This document shows positions 38,443 through 57,091 of a DNA stretch of 64,000 nt, piece by piece. Made by a program: the position numbers and the translations under genes. Source of the DNA: Boswellia sacra (taxonomy: Eukaryota > Streptophyta > Magnoliopsida > Sapindales > Burseraceae); assembly GCA_013180625.2 (NCBI GenBank), contig SNVD02004565.1, positions 1,240,001 to 1,304,000 of the forward strand, in the 5' to 3' direction. Position 1 is the first letter of the stretch. The number at the start of each line of letters is the position of its first letter. The notes beneath the pieces were generated by a model that worked only from the letters and a program-made list of their open reading frames with translations, made no database searches and was not told the DNA's origin.

Positions 38443-38463
38443 AAGCTCAGGAGAGATATCGCC
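38443..38463 (-). promoter_or_regulatory. miR390 target site (5'-type)
   Basis: The plus strand reads AAGCTCAGGAGAGATATCGC and one more C, so the minus-strand RNA pairs with miR390 along all 21 nt except a mismatch at miRNA position 17 and a G:U at position 12. Positions 1-11 are fully paired, so cleavage between 38453 and 38452 looks possible. Standard 5' sites of Arabidopsis TAS3 carry a central mismatch and are bound but not cut. Confidence 0.85.
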
Positions 38464-38471
38464 GTGACCCT

Positions 38472-38588
38472 CTACATCTCTGTAGCAGTACGATGATATT
38501 GACCTACATTTACATGAACAATATTGATCATGTCGTCCATAGCCAAGAGATCAAGAGAGGGTAGCAGCAGCAGCAACGTCTGAGCCAT
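38472..38588 (-). CDS. Short TAS3 ORF (38 aa) ending next to the miR390 site
   Basis: ATG at 38588 to TAG at 38474-38472 encodes 38 aa (start MAQTLLLLLPSLDLLAMDD, end TATEM). Eight nucleotides separate the stop from the miR390 site. In TAS3 genes such an ORF is thought to matter for where the ribosome stops, not for its peptide. A separate upstream ATG at 38690 opens another 30-aa frame that closes at 38598, very near the expected transcript start, so it may be partly or wholly outside the RNA. Confidence 0.55.
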   Translation of the reverse strand: MAQTLLLLLPSLDLLAMDDMINIVHVNVGQYHRTATEM

Positions 38589-38717
38589 GACTGTACACTA
38601 CTGGCTACGACCCAGATAGTGAAGGAGAGACGAAATATTAATGGCTCTTATCTTAGGGTTTGATAACCCTAGAGTGAAGAACAGTGGCATGAAAGAAGAG
38701 AAAGGGTGATGAAGCTA

Positions 38718-38725
38718 TATTTATA
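38718..38725 (-). promoter_or_regulatory. TATA box of the TAS3-like gene
   Basis: The minus strand reads TATAAATA in the context cattataaatatag. Start of transcription is expected near 38690. A telo-box pair in inverted orientation (tagggtt / aacccta, 38654-38671) lies just downstream, in the predicted leader. Confidence 0.6.
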
Positions 38726-38739
38726 ATGAAAGATCGTTT

Positions 38740-41700
38740 TGTTGTGGCTACTCTCCTCTCCACTCCTCTACTCTCAGCACGAAGTTATGGCTGAGGTATA
38801 ATTGGCTGTTATTAAACACTAGGGGCTTCATGTGTCGATTTCTACGAGCGAAGGGACAGGAAGGATAATTAGATTTTGTTTTCTTGGGATTTGATAAACT
38901 GCTCTTCTTTTTCTTTTTCTCTTTTTTCTTAAACTTTATACTTACAGACTTTATATATTATGATTATACTATAATTTTTTGTATATAATTAAGGTGTAAA
39001 ATTAATTTATACTATTAATTTATACAATTTAATTTGATGTAACATAAAATTATTAAATTAAAAATAGTTTTAACGTAATATGTACCCTCAAAATACGTGT
39101 TAAACTTTAAAAAATTGTATATAATTTTATAAAAATTATAAATTTTTTTAAAAATTATATAAAAATTATTGGACATAAATTAAGATTACTCTTAAATTAA
39201 TAATTATCATATAATATATTAAAAATATTTATGTATTTTTTATTTTTATCCATCGAATATTAATATTTTTGTGCATACAAAATCAAACTATCGTAGATGT
39301 AAAGTTCAACAACATGACTAGTCTGATAGAAAAACGATCTGGGTTTGAGTAGTAATTAATCTTTTACATATCTATTTGATCAGTGGAGAGTTGGAGTTTG
39401 TGACATTTATAAATGAAGTTTCCTAATTTGGGTTAAAAAGTTGCTACTCTGCCAGCAGTGCCAGAAAATAGTAGTTGAAAAGAAGAGAGAAAAGAAGGTA
39501 AAATCAGGATTCAAATTGAAAGCTGCAGCTGGGACTGAGAAAACGATATGACATAAACAAAACCCTAGATGCTCAATTGTTTCTTTTCATCTCTGCTGCT
39601 ACAAGATCATCCGCTGTATTTGACTGTTGCCCTTTTGTTTGTTCCTTTCCAGATTTTTCCCCAGATTCATACAAAACCCAAACCCCAATATACCCTCATT
39701 TATTCCAATGTCTTATGTAATAATTCAACTTTCAGAGCTGTCTCAGAATTGGGCCCTCCGTTGTGTGGTCAATCTCATACGTAGTTAATTCCCTCTCTAC
39801 TACTATTTATGCATTTGTATTTTCTTTGCAATGGCAAACAGCCCAACCTTACCCAACGTGGTGAGGGTGTGAAACATTTCACTAACTCAATTGTTGACTT
39901 TTGTCCACGGTGTGAATATATTGACATTTATTTTGATAAATTTCAGAGTATTTTTCAATTTTCTTATGAATAAACCCATCAATATATCTCATTAAACATT
40001 ATAATATATTTATAACTAAATTCTATAATCATCTCGTTATAACCTAATCTCGTTATAACCTGAGTTGACGAAAAATTATAAAAAAAAATAAAAAAAAATA
40101 ATAAAAATTATAATTCATGACATGATATAACGAAAAATTATAGAAAAAAATAAAAATAAATAATAAAAATTATAATTCATGACATGATAATTATATGTTC
40201 AATAGGATTTTATCAATTAATGTTGGGAGGATAGTAGGTGATAAATGGATTGTCGATACAGTTTTATTCTATAATAAAATAGAAGAAAATATTATAAGTT
40301 AGTGGAGTTTTTTTAATTTTTAGTAAATCTTTTATTTTTTAATTAGGTCCAACATCAAATAAGTGCACACGTCTACTCACAGCTCATATATATTGTTGAA
40401 TTTAGATATATTATTGAAGACATTATTTAGATAAAATGCGCTAACTCGATAACACGATAATCCCATTTTTTGTAATGTTTACTAATTTATCTAAAAAGTT
40501 ATTAAAATTAAATTTAGTTGAATAATAAAAAATTAAAAATTTTCCTGCAACTTAAGATAGTTATAGCCATTGTTAATCCAATATCATATCTACAAAGCTC
40601 AGAGCTTCTCAGAAACAATAAGATGTTTTAATCAATCCCATATAGTTTATAAAAATTGAAGTGGAGTTGGTTTATTTTAAAAATTTGGTGGCATTAAAAC
40701 TTTGAACAGTTTTTGCAGTATTGGTGTTTGATATGCGACCTGAGACCGAAAGCCTGATAAGGCGTAAATAGTAAAGAGCAGAGGTCAGGGAGGGAGGGAG
40801 CAGGCATGTCTCAAGAGGCGTTTATTAGAGGTTATGAATTATGATTAACTTCGTCATGTCACCTCATATTGATTATGGGGGTCCACTTTGCACTGTCTGC
40901 AACTGGGCCAAACTGGCCCACTATTATAAAACCTAATGTTAGTTGGTATATGAAGTAATGGGCCAAAATAATCGAACAAGCCCAGTCTACATATCAACTA
41001 AGCCCAAACAAACATTGCCCAACGATAGAACAAAATGTTCGTTAGTCAGGAACTTTGACAGAACCATAGTTGTTCTATGTTGAATCAATACACGTAAACA
41101 AGTGACAAAACACTACTTCTAATTGTTCATGATAGTTGGTTTAATGAGGTAGCTTGCTTTTACAAGAAAAACTAATGCAATACGGTCTCAAATGTCAAAG
41201 CAACCAAACCCTTTGCGTGCAGTTTAAAACTACAGTGCATATATAGCTAGCTAGAAGAAGAATCACATATATAAAATAATGCAAGGATTCGGTGAAGCTT
41301 GAGAGTTGAGATTGATAGATTAATTAAAGTCACAGCTTTAGCCAATAATATAGACCACGTAAGTAGGGGAAATCAAGACTTTTTCTTTTGCAAGCAAGCA
41401 GAGAGCTTAGAAAATTATCCGGAACAAGCATTTTGAAAATATTTGCTCTCACACATACATGTATAACAAGTTTAGAAGCAAGCTTGTGGTCCAACGAAGA
41501 TAATTAAAAATTATCAATGATTCAAGAATATAAACTCGTAGGATTAATACTTACGAAGTCGCAAAATATACAAAACTCTCCTGATTAACGAGCATGCGTG
41601 CAATATATTCATCTTTATCCAAAGAAATGCCATAATGTGTAATTAATTAAGTGATCAAAACAGTTTGGTAGAAAATGATCAGCTTAAAATAAATAATTAA

Positions 41701-43609
41701 TTAATAATCATTTGACATATATATATAATCCAGCTGCAAAGGCTCAAGTCTCCATTGTTGATTTATGTGTTGTCTTAATGTGAAGTTGTGTAATCGACAC
41801 TCTCAAGGTCAGATAAACTGGCTTAAGTACTTTACTTGCCGGGAGAAGCAAATAGCTTCATTACATATAAATGTGGCCAATCCCAACCTTGTTGGTTTTG
41901 AAGTTGTTGTTGCCATGGATATTAGAGCAACTAATTCAACGATTTAGACTTTTGACACCCAATTATTTAACCAATTATTGACTTCTTTTATATCCATGTC
42001 TTAATTTGTCACTTCTTTCTATCCATTTCCATATCACACGATCACAATCATCTACTTTGATTAAATTTAATGATTTAAACCAAAGGGTTGTCTTTAAATA
42101 TGCAGCAAAAGGATTTAAGATGACAAATTTGAAATATTATTTTACATTAGTTTTGAGAAAATGATAGTGATAACATAGTATTTTTGACTTCTTAACATGA
42201 TCGATTAGTCTGTTAATATATGTTGTAAGTTGAATAATTTCAAGAGAATTTTCAAATAAAATAGGAGGGTTTTGAGTTTGACAATATTCTATGCACTATG
42301 TGTGCAGTACACACAAAAGGGAACTTGAGAGAGAAGAATTAATATTAAAATTTATTCTTGGCTTTATGTATAATTTAACAAACTAACTAGTTTTCAACTA
42401 TTTATGAGTATATAAGAAAAGATTTAGCATACAAATGGTCAAGTCCCATATTGGATGATTAATATAGGGGTTTTGGGGTATATAAAGAGATTAGTCACTC
42501 TATCTATTAGAGTAGTCTTTTAGGTTGGACATCTGAATAGCCAATATGATGTGATAATGAGTCCCTGGTTTCTGACGAGGAAAGGTGGTGTAATCTCGGC
42601 CGAATCTTTACCCATTAGGTTAATTTTTTAGTTGGACACTTGAATAACCTCATCACAACCTATATAGATAAAAAAATCAAACCAAACGCGTGACTAATAA
42701 TTTGGTCCATGTTATTGTGCTTTAGTTGAAGCTAGCTAGCTTGATTCATTCCTGACCATGCATATGATAAAAAAGGCAAGAGTCATGTCCGAAGTTGAAA
42801 TCATAATCATGTCTCCATCGATCCACATCCGTTCCTGGATAAGAATATAATATAGTCGCCAATTATATATTAAACATATCTTAGTGGTTGGTGCAGTTTC
42901 TGTCTACCACAAACACGTATTACATAGATAAAAATATATGTCCAAGAGCCAACTTCAATACGTAATATTCATTTTCTAAAGTTTCCTAACCTTATTATTA
43001 TTGGGTAACCATGGTAACTATATTATATATCTATAAATTATTCTTTACAAGAAGGTGACTTGTCTATATATGCTCCATCCTATTAAAGAGAGTAGTTACC
43101 CTCTTTAACATTTTTCTAATATTTTGCATTAGTTATATATTTTCTCACTTTCTATGATTTGATACAAAAGCTATAGCTAAGAGATCTCCAAAATCAAGTT
43201 CATGCATTAACGGCTCAAGCTCAAAGTGTTTGCTGCCGACTTTCATTGTGAACCAACTAATTTGCGCATGAATCATGTACAATATTAACTGGGGGACCAA
43301 CTAATGACACATTTGAAATGAAAAAATAAAAATAAAAAAAGTGAAGAAAGTAGAAAACAAGTTGAGTTGATGGTGTATAATTGGAAGCTTACAGTGGGTT
43401 GCTTGTGGGTTAAGGAACCTAAAAAGAGTTTAAGTTTGAAAGTGCTTTTGAATTGGTGATTATGATTTATGCACTTCAAAAGTGGTTCATTAATTTAGTT
43501 TGTTTATTAATTTGAAAAGTTTCGACTCTCTAATATTTGAAGAGTTACCTTCCTATATTGCAAGGGCATTGATTCTTTTTTCTTTTTTTAAATAATCATA
43601 GGTCTTTGA
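38740..43609. other. Intergenic DNA, no gene seen
   Basis: AT-rich with many short spurious frames. 39500-39790 has a 71-codon ATG frame (39569-39784) after an aaaccctag box, but the peptide is not recognised. 42430-42670 carries cccatattggatgatt, then a tataaagag box and two related ttggacatctgaata/ttggacacttgaata blocks; this looks like the promoter part of an LTR or other repeat, unbounded. A tandem duplication is listed separately. Confidence 0.45.
40031..40188. repeat. 62-bp tandem duplication
   Basis: Copies start at 40068 and 40130 with acgaaaaattata and end attcatgacatgat. Just ahead, ctcgttataacct occurs twice in tandem at 40033 and 40050. Confidence 0.85.
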
Positions 43610-43803
43610 TAGGGTGACAATTTGAGTTAGATATTCGAATACGATACGAATACGATACGAACACGATATATGATTAATAAATGTATCAGATTCGTGTTAA
43701 GGTTATTCAACATGCCAACCTGTTTAGTGGCACGAATAATTAAATATATCTTATCAATCTTTAATATGCGGGTTCATTTAATTATATGAATTTTTACCTA
43801 CTT

Positions 43804-43844
<41 letters not shown>

Positions 43845-44142
43845 CTGAAAATTTTATATTATAAAGTAAATTAATTTACATAATAGTAAATTATGATGAT
43901 TTTAATAATTTTTTATATGAACAATTATTTATATTTTAAAATTAATTTTAATTGATATAAAAATATAGAATATGATATCTTATGTATAATTAGTTTAAAC
44001 AATTAAGTAAATTATGTGAATTAAATATAACATGATTACAAGACATGGCTGGCACGTTTAATAACCGTATCAGATCCGTGTTTTATGTCTTAATCCGAAT
44101 AATTAAATGGGTTAACACACGTGATACGAATTGTCACCTCTA
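43610..44142. mobile_element. hAT-like MITE, about 533 bp
   Basis: The left end reads tagggtgacaattt and the right end aattgtcacctcta, which are inverse complements over about 13 bp with small differences. Flanks gtctttga (43602-43609) and gtatttgg (44143-44150) form an 8-bp duplication with two mismatches. Inside are cgaatacgatacg repeats at the left, a gtgatacgaa copy at the right, and a long (AT)n run at 43807-43843. No transposase frame exists. Confidence 0.65.
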
Positions 44143-44150
44143 GTATTTGG

Positions 44151-46190
44151 ATTGGTCCCTTTCCTGATGAGTTATTGTTTCCTTTATCAATTAAAAGAGT
44201 TGACAAATTGACAATTCATCTCTAGTTGTAAAAATAAAAAGCAAAGTCAAGCATATGTCATTGCTATTACCAAATTAAGATATATGAATCATGAATAAAA
44301 TTCCTTCTAGGTCTTCAATAAGAATTTTGCACCTAGATAGCTTGCTAGCTCAAGTATTAAAAGAAAGATAGTCCACACAAGTAGTTCTCATTTTGCAGCA
44401 TTTAGTAAGGACTTGTCACAACAGAAAAAGATCACTTGATGTCCTTATTCTAATTAAGTCAAAATGCTCAATTAACCCAACCTTCTTCAAGACGTTGAAT
44501 AGATTAGCCACGAATGAAATGACAAAATTTTCACTTATTTTTGCAAATATTTAATTGGATGGAGTAGTATTAATTCTCTTTCTAAGAATAAAACTTTTTA
44601 TATAATTTTGCACTACTTTTGTTGGATGTGATTGAATATTACAAATATATAGCAATTTCTTATAATATATTCACACGAGATTTTGTCTTGTAATCTAATT
44701 GATACTTCACTTCTGCATCTTACTGATGATTGTATAGTGAAATAAACAACCCAAAAGATAGATATATCTAGATTATAAAGGAAAAAAAATGAAGGAGAAG
44801 GGGAATCAAACGATGTGAAATTTGTAGAGAAAGGAATATGCTTATGAATGGAACATAATAACTAGCTTTTGTGGGAGGATCTTTAATCTTTAATCTCTAT
44901 CTTTATTTGGGTCAATTTCACGTACCTCTTTAGAGGTTTGTTAAAATCCCACCTGACCACTTCTATTTTTTAAAAATTTCACATACTTCCCCTTTCTTTA
45001 AAAATTGTTAAAAATTTTGTAATAAAAAAAATTCAAATTGCCCATAGTTGATTATTAAAAAATATTTGAAATTTTTAAAATAAAACCTGTAACTTGCTAA
45101 TAATTTTCCATCAACCACTACCCAAAAAATCTTTGAAAAAAATTATTACCATAAAAAATGATATATAAACTTAAAAAAACTTTTTATTAAAAAATGTACA
45201 TTAAAAATCATTTATTAAAATCTTGAAATAATTAAAAATTGATCGCATTTACATGTAAAAAATAGTCTTATAAAGTTTAAGTTTTTTAAGGTAATTTCTT
45301 TATTTTTCTAATTTTATTTGTTATTATTTTAAAATTTTGAATAATTTGATTAGTCAACTACAGACAACTTGAGAAATTTATAAAGTAATGCTAGACTTAC
45401 AATATTCATACAAGTTAAATTCTATAAGGTGATGTGATAGTCTATTTGATAAGAATTTACTAGAGGAGGAAAAAAAAAGAATAAGAGAAGTTACATCTTC
45501 AATAAAAGTTTATTACTTAAACGATTACATTAAGTTATAGAGTTTAGGTTGTATGAATATTGTAAATCTAGTATTATTGAATTTATATATTTTTTAATGG
45601 TTCTTAACGGAGATGAGAGATATAAGAAATTTTCAAAACCAATAGTAGTTACAAGGGGTTACGGCAAATATGAGGAGGTTCCTAGAATTGACCCTCTTTA
45701 TTTTAATGAAACTTCCATGAACAATATGATTAATGGAGTGAGTGTTCAAAATAAGTGACTAGGCAAAGCAGCTACCTGATCGAGTATCATCAAGACAAGG
45801 AATAAAGAATCCGAGAATCTCATTTTCTCTAACCATTAATTCAAACCAAGTGGCTTTATATCACCACCACTAGCAGCCCACATCCATTCTCTTGTCTTTC
45901 ATCTTTTTCTCCTTTTACTATTGCTGGTGGGGTGGTGGTGGGGTTCATTCATTTAGTTGTTTTTACTACTCTGTGGTCCATCCAACCCCACAAGCTCCGA
46001 CCCGACTTTTACCTTGTTAGGTATTCCACCTTTTCTTATAAGATGGGTTGATTTTAATAAATATTCTCATATTTTGTTGTTGTTGAAAAAAAATGGGTTT
46101 AGAAATATCACCGCTTTCTTTATTAACATTTTCGCAGATTAGCAAAGACATTATTAGTAATTTAAATTCATTTATAAAGACGTTATTTAT
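44151..46190. other. Intergenic DNA, nothing recognised
   Basis: AT-rich, with only short frames on either strand. 45549-45758 encodes a 69-residue frame lacking any recognised motif. I see no RNA gene or repeat that can be bounded. Confidence 0.45.
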
Positions 46191-46362
46191 TGTCTTAAGG
46201 ATAGTATCGTTGGTTGAGGGTTTAGAACTTGGTATATTAAGTCACATCAAAATCTCATGTTTTTTATTCCTTGCTAAAAAACTTAAAAATTTTTATCATT
46301 CGTTATCTCCCGAATCATGAGATTGAGGCGCCCGACTAACCCCGCATTTAGGGCATGGAAAA
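46191..46362 (+). mobile_element. SINE-like element, copy 2
   Basis: This is a diverged copy of the element at 6572-6790: ggatagtatcgttggttgag matches the box A-like head, acatcaaaatctcatg the middle, and cgttatctcccgaatcatg, cgcccgactaaccccg and agggcatgg the tail, all in the same order and orientation. Confidence 0.5.
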
Positions 46363-48003
46363 GAAGCAAAAGGCCATAAATGGGTCAAATAAAGACCGGA
46401 TCCGACCCTTTTATTATAATGCAAGAACAAAAACAAGGAGAAGGAAACAAGTGAAAAAGCAGAAAGAGGGGACTTTTAAAAGCACTTTTTGTGAACTTTC
46501 TAACGTGGGATCTGTAGGAAGTACGTGGCGCACGGCTCTCGCAATCTAAAGCACTACATTCTCTCCCCGCATATTCCTTAGAATGTTCTCTCTGTCCTTT
46601 ATTTTATTTTTTATTTCTTTTTTCTTAAATAATAACTTGTCATCCAATGCCCCATTTATTTTTATTTTTTCATATTTGTCCCTCAAATTCATAACTTAAT
46701 CTGCTGTGAACCAGCATACACTCCCTCCAATTGGGCCCGCTAATCACACTTCTTCAGAAGCAGGAAAAGGGCCGCTTCTGAGAAACTGTGGCCCTGATTG
46801 ACGGTGCTGAATGTCATCTGTCTATTTTTTTGATCAAAAGTGGCTCGTGAACGGGGTGTGTGGTAGAGTAACATAGCCTTTGCTAAGGGCAATCGTGACG
46901 GAGGTGGAAGAAACACGCGCTTGTTGGGTTATTTGGACACACGCTCCCTTTTTGTGTTGCCTAACAGCGCGAGGTGCCTTGTAATTTTTAACCAAATTAT
47001 ATTTATATGTATATTTATTATTAAAAAAAATAGGTTTATCATAACTAAACAAAAGTGAAGAAGAAAGAAATCCACAAATTTCATGAAATATTTTATTGAA
47101 TTCTTAGAAATTTGGATCTAAATATTCATAAACGTGGATGACTTTTTATTCAAAATTTAAAATTTAAGAAAATGTTGACAAATAACATATGACTTCCGAA
47201 TTGGTCAATAACTAAAATCAAATTCTAGAATTCAAATATGTTACGTTCTTTAACTTAATTACATGATCAATTTGATGTCTTATAACAAAATATAACCAAA
47301 TCATTTTTATGATGTATTTGATTTTCAAAACCCATCAAAACTGATTATACAAATTTAACAAAGTGTTATCTTAAATGTCATTGTAAGATATCAAATAATA
47401 AGTTTGAAATAGTAAACTCTAGATGTCAGAAATATTTCTATTAGTAAATAATTAATTTACTTTAAAGGATGGAAGAATATATAATACTTGATATTTCAAA
47501 CTATTTTTATCTTAATATATTATAAAACCCATAAATATAATTTGAAATTACAAAAATCCTAGTCTATATGTCTCAAAAGTAGACACGTTTGATTAAAAAC
47601 CAAAAAAAATGGTGTAAATAAGGCATAAAATTATTAAATAAAAACAAGCATTGTCCGAACAAATGAAGAACGCTAAAAGTGTTTCCAAGTCATAGATTTC
47701 ACATTTCCTTGTAATACTAAACTGAAGAGTTTGGTCACGTCACGCATTGGCAACACGCGTGTGAGTGTTCCCAACTCAACTATATGAAACAGCCATTTTT
47801 CACGACTTGTCTGAATTTAATAATTTTATTGTTTGTTTTCTGTTTTTAATTTATTCACAAACTTTACCTAATTATTTCCATTTTTTTTTCTCTTCACTTT
47901 TGCCGTCAGAAAACCGAAAACAAAAATAAATAAATAATAAAAACAAATTGCTTTGCGTTTGCTCGCTGGCTTTTCCAGCCGTCTCTCTCTTCCGAGATGT
48001 CTC
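46363..48003. other. Intergenic and distal promoter of PFA-DSP gene
   Basis: No gene seen. 46700-46970 is richer in G+C and has a possible small hairpin (agaagc..gcttct, 46756-46780). The final kilobase is AT-rich and should hold the promoter of the phosphatase gene. Confidence 0.4.
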
Positions 48004-48011
48004 TATATAAA
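48004..48011 (+). promoter_or_regulatory. TATA box of the PFA-DSP gene
   Basis: TATATAAA is preceded by ctc and followed by gccacg; it lies 138 nt before the ATG, giving a leader of roughly 110 nt with a C+A-rich and T-rich composition. Confidence 0.6.
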
Positions 48012-48145
48012 GCCACGATCACCACCACCATTAACTACCAGCGCCACCAGTTCTTTTAACTGTCAAAAAGAAAAGTTGCCAAAGTGTCAGAACCCACACA
48101 CATTCTTCTGATCCTAACTCAGCCTTTTTTTTTTCTTTCTAGTAA

Positions 48146-52614
<4,469 letters not shown>

Positions 52615-55391
52615 AAAAACCAATTGTATTTAATGGCTTTTGCCTTTTTTTTTTTTTTTATTTCCTTCTTATTAGGGGGACGACAATCTTAGGTCCTGCT
52701 CTCGAATAAAAATAGGAAAAGGTGATGAGTTCCAGGATTGCATTTCAGCGGCAGAGGAATTATTCTTCTTTTTTCCTTCTCAGGATAATAAAAAAGCATA
52801 TATATATTAGTACATTGATCTGTTACTATACAAATAAAGGTCTGGCCTTCCACACATGCGACATTTACTACTGTAAATCTGGACAAATTTCTTCTTGAAA
52901 TTGCAAGTTGGCTTTATGTAAAGGTCTGATTACATGATGCTGAAACCTCATCAGCTTGATCAGATTGGCAGCTCTTCTCCTTTAACTCAGCAATAACAGT
53001 TTAGCAAATTATATGCCAAAAAAATCGACCAGGAAAAAAGGCTATGGACACCCATTTATCCTGGCTAGAGTTCAAAACCATATAATAGATATGTGAACGG
53101 TTGGAAGGCCAAGCTTTTGATCTTTGTAATGTAATTTGATAATCAAGTGAACCCCTTTGGAAGTAAAGTTCCAAGGTGTGGTTTTGATTGTGAGACTCAA
53201 AAATCTGTTTCATGCTGAAATGAGCTTCCAACATTAGATTCTGAATCAAATTGAATAAACGAATGCGGTGGCTGCATTGCATTAGGTATATCTATTGGGC
53301 CAACTCCACTAGTATAGAAATTAAGCCTGCAACAACAGAACCTTTGCCATTTGGTACAATCAAATCAATATTTTGCTAATCATCATACTGTTGTGGATCT
53401 TGATGTCGGTGGGTGTTTGACGTGTGTCCCCTCAAGCTTTTCGTCCTTTTATTAATTCCCCAACCCCACCCCCCGCAAATTAATAATAATCACATTTTTA
53501 AGGTCGTATTTGGATGATTCATTAAAGTTTCGAAGGAAAAAGAAAATTCCAACTTCTTGAAACCTTTCAAAAGTCAAAACTGGGTTTCTTTCTTTGGAAT
53601 CAAGAAAAACCTGCTTTTGTTAATTAATGGTGGGCTTCTTGTTTTTAATGAAGAAAGTTTTTTGTAAAGGTCTTCTAACAATTATTTTATATTACTTTTT
53701 ATTTTTTGAGAATCTTTTTTTTATACTTTGAAGAAAATCTTTTAGCCTCAAGTGAAAGCTTTTCTTGTTTTGGTAAAAAATAAATCTAAAAGTGATATTT
53801 AATAAATTATTATTTGGACTTTGAAGTAGTATATTCCAAACTATGTTTTGATTCAAAAAAGAGTTTAATCGATTTCAGACGTTAAAATATAATAGAATGC
53901 TCTTGCAGCTTTAATTTAAAATAGTTGATAAATTCTAAAAAGCATCTTATTGATTTCAAAAGTTAAAATAAATAGTAAAAACAAATATAGTTTTTAACTA
54001 CTTGAAAGTGTTTTTGTTAAACCACTTCCAAATACGATATATTCCTCTATATAGTAAAAAAAAAAAAAAAAAAACCATTAAACGCATTGTTAATCATGTC
54101 ACCTTGTTCTATGATATTGTAATATACGTAGCTTTTAAACAATCAAAATTCGTCTTTAAATTTCTACTTTTTTTAACCGAGATGATGTTGCTGCAAGATC
54201 GAGCAACTGTTATTTTATCTAGCAGACAGGATCCCAATCCAGTTTAACCTTGTGGACAGAGCAATAATGCAAAAAGAAGTTGAAAACTTCGCTAAAAGTG
54301 CTTGAAATTTGGTGATTGCATTCGCAAACAAAACTTTGCCGACTGCAAAAAGCTCTAAGATCCGCAATAAGTGCTTTGTATGCAGATATGTTTATTCTCT
54401 AAATTGGTGTTGTTGTGGGGTTGTCGATCTGTTCCAGCTGACAATTCCAGTTATGATTAGAAAGTGATTAAAAAAAAAAAGATTTTACTTGGTACAATAT
54501 TTAATATTGCTTTATTTATTTCTCTGCATGAATGATTAGGTCCTTCACTAATGCATTAGTTGAATGCTTGCTACGTCGAAAACAATCTTTTATGTGGGCT
54601 CTGATATCATTGTAATTGATTCCTTTTCGTTTATCACTAACTTGTGTCCACGCTCTGATCATCAACAACAACAACTTGTTTTTCCTACTTTGTTTCTAAA
54701 TATTCCGCAATGAAGTTCGAGCTCAATTTCTTTTTTAACTTATATGCTTTCTCCACGAAGATAAGCATCGGAGCACGAGGCTTTTGTTGGGAAATTTGGG
54801 GTTCGTTAGACATAGAGATTAAATTATAATTTCAATAATATTATTGAATGGTTCTTATTGTTTGAGTTGATAGAGTTCTGTAATAGGTACAATATATACG
54901 TTTATCTTTTTGGCTAGCTCAACATAGTAGCAGTGGCAGTAGCACTATCAAATTAATGAATCAGATACCCAGATACACAAGAAATTAATGATTGATCAGC
55001 AATCTGCAAATAGAAAGAAAGAATCCTATAATGGAGTTAAGAGTCTTGAAAATAACTATAGAATTTGCGGAATATAATAAAAGTTGAAGTTCAATGCACT
55101 AGAAAAAGTATCATGCAGCCAAAGGTTCCCCTCAAAGACAAAATTTTATATTGTTTTTTTCCTTCTAGGAACAGCTTCTGAGATCCACACAACATAAACA
55201 AATGAAAATGAAACCAAAGCAATAGGATAAATTTTATTAGTTTTAGAAAAATATTATTGTTGCAGATTAGTTACAACTCCTTTTGTTCTACAAATAATAA
55301 TTAAAGTACTTATACTTCCTGCACTCCCAACACACACAAAAATTAATAATCTAATAAAAAATACTATAGTTCTTTTATTAAATCTTAATTA
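52615..55391. other. Spacer between the convergent PFA-DSP and ACO genes
   Basis: It includes the 3' UTRs of both genes and no further coding sequence. A possible retrotransposon primer-binding-site relic is listed separately. Poly-A and poly-T runs occur at 52650 and 54058. Confidence 0.5.
54596..54609 (-). mobile_element. Possible LTR-retrotransposon primer-binding-site relic
   Basis: The minus strand reads TGATATCAGAGCCC, one base off the primer-binding site complementary to initiator-Met tRNA (TGGTATCAGAGCC) that directly follows the 5' LTR in Ty1-copia elements; it is preceded, as in such elements, by a CAAT-like stretch. No matching gag frame or second LTR was seen, so only a remnant is claimed. 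Confidence 0.35.
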
Positions 55392-57020
<1,629 letters not shown>

Positions 57021-57091
57021 ACAGAGTCACAGACAAGCAAGTTGTATTGTGTTTATGTTTGTTAATGCAAAGAGAGTGGAGGTTGGTCAGA

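Larger units (their letters stand above)
38230..38693 (-). ncRNA. TAS3: TAS3-type trans-acting siRNA precursor
   Basis: Three linked hallmarks of TAS3 are seen on the minus strand. At 38463-38443 is a miR390 target site; it differs from the perfect complement at two bases, one of which is a G:U pair. At 38387-38367 is a 21-mer beginning TTCTTGACCTTGCAAG, the tasiR-ARF core, complementary to the conserved site in ARF3/ARF4 mRNAs. At 38588-38472 is a short ORF whose stop is 8 nt before the miR390 site, the arrangement reported for Arabidopsis TAS3, where a stalled ribosome sits at the AGO7-miR390-SGS3 complex. A TATA box (38718-38725) and an AATAAA (38242-38237) frame a transcript of about 450 nt; both ends are estimates. 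Known function: siRNAs made by RDR6 and DCL4 silence ARF2/3/4 and so tune auxin response, leaf polarity and phase change. Odd: I could not find the usual second (3') miR390 site. Confidence 0.85.

Noticed and set aside
38443..38463. A MIR390 gene on the plus strand
   Set aside because: The 21-mer differs from mature miR390 at two positions that are normally invariant, and no partner miRNA* arm is present; the minus-strand target-site reading fits better.
38308..38496. 62-codon plus-strand frame across the TAS3 region
   Set aside because: It starts at TTG, is Lys-rich low-value text, and is the antisense shadow of the siRNA precursor.
39569..39784. 71-codon ATG frame after an aaaccctag box
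   Set aside because: Peptide not recognised; no acceptor/donor or downstream exon that would support a gene.
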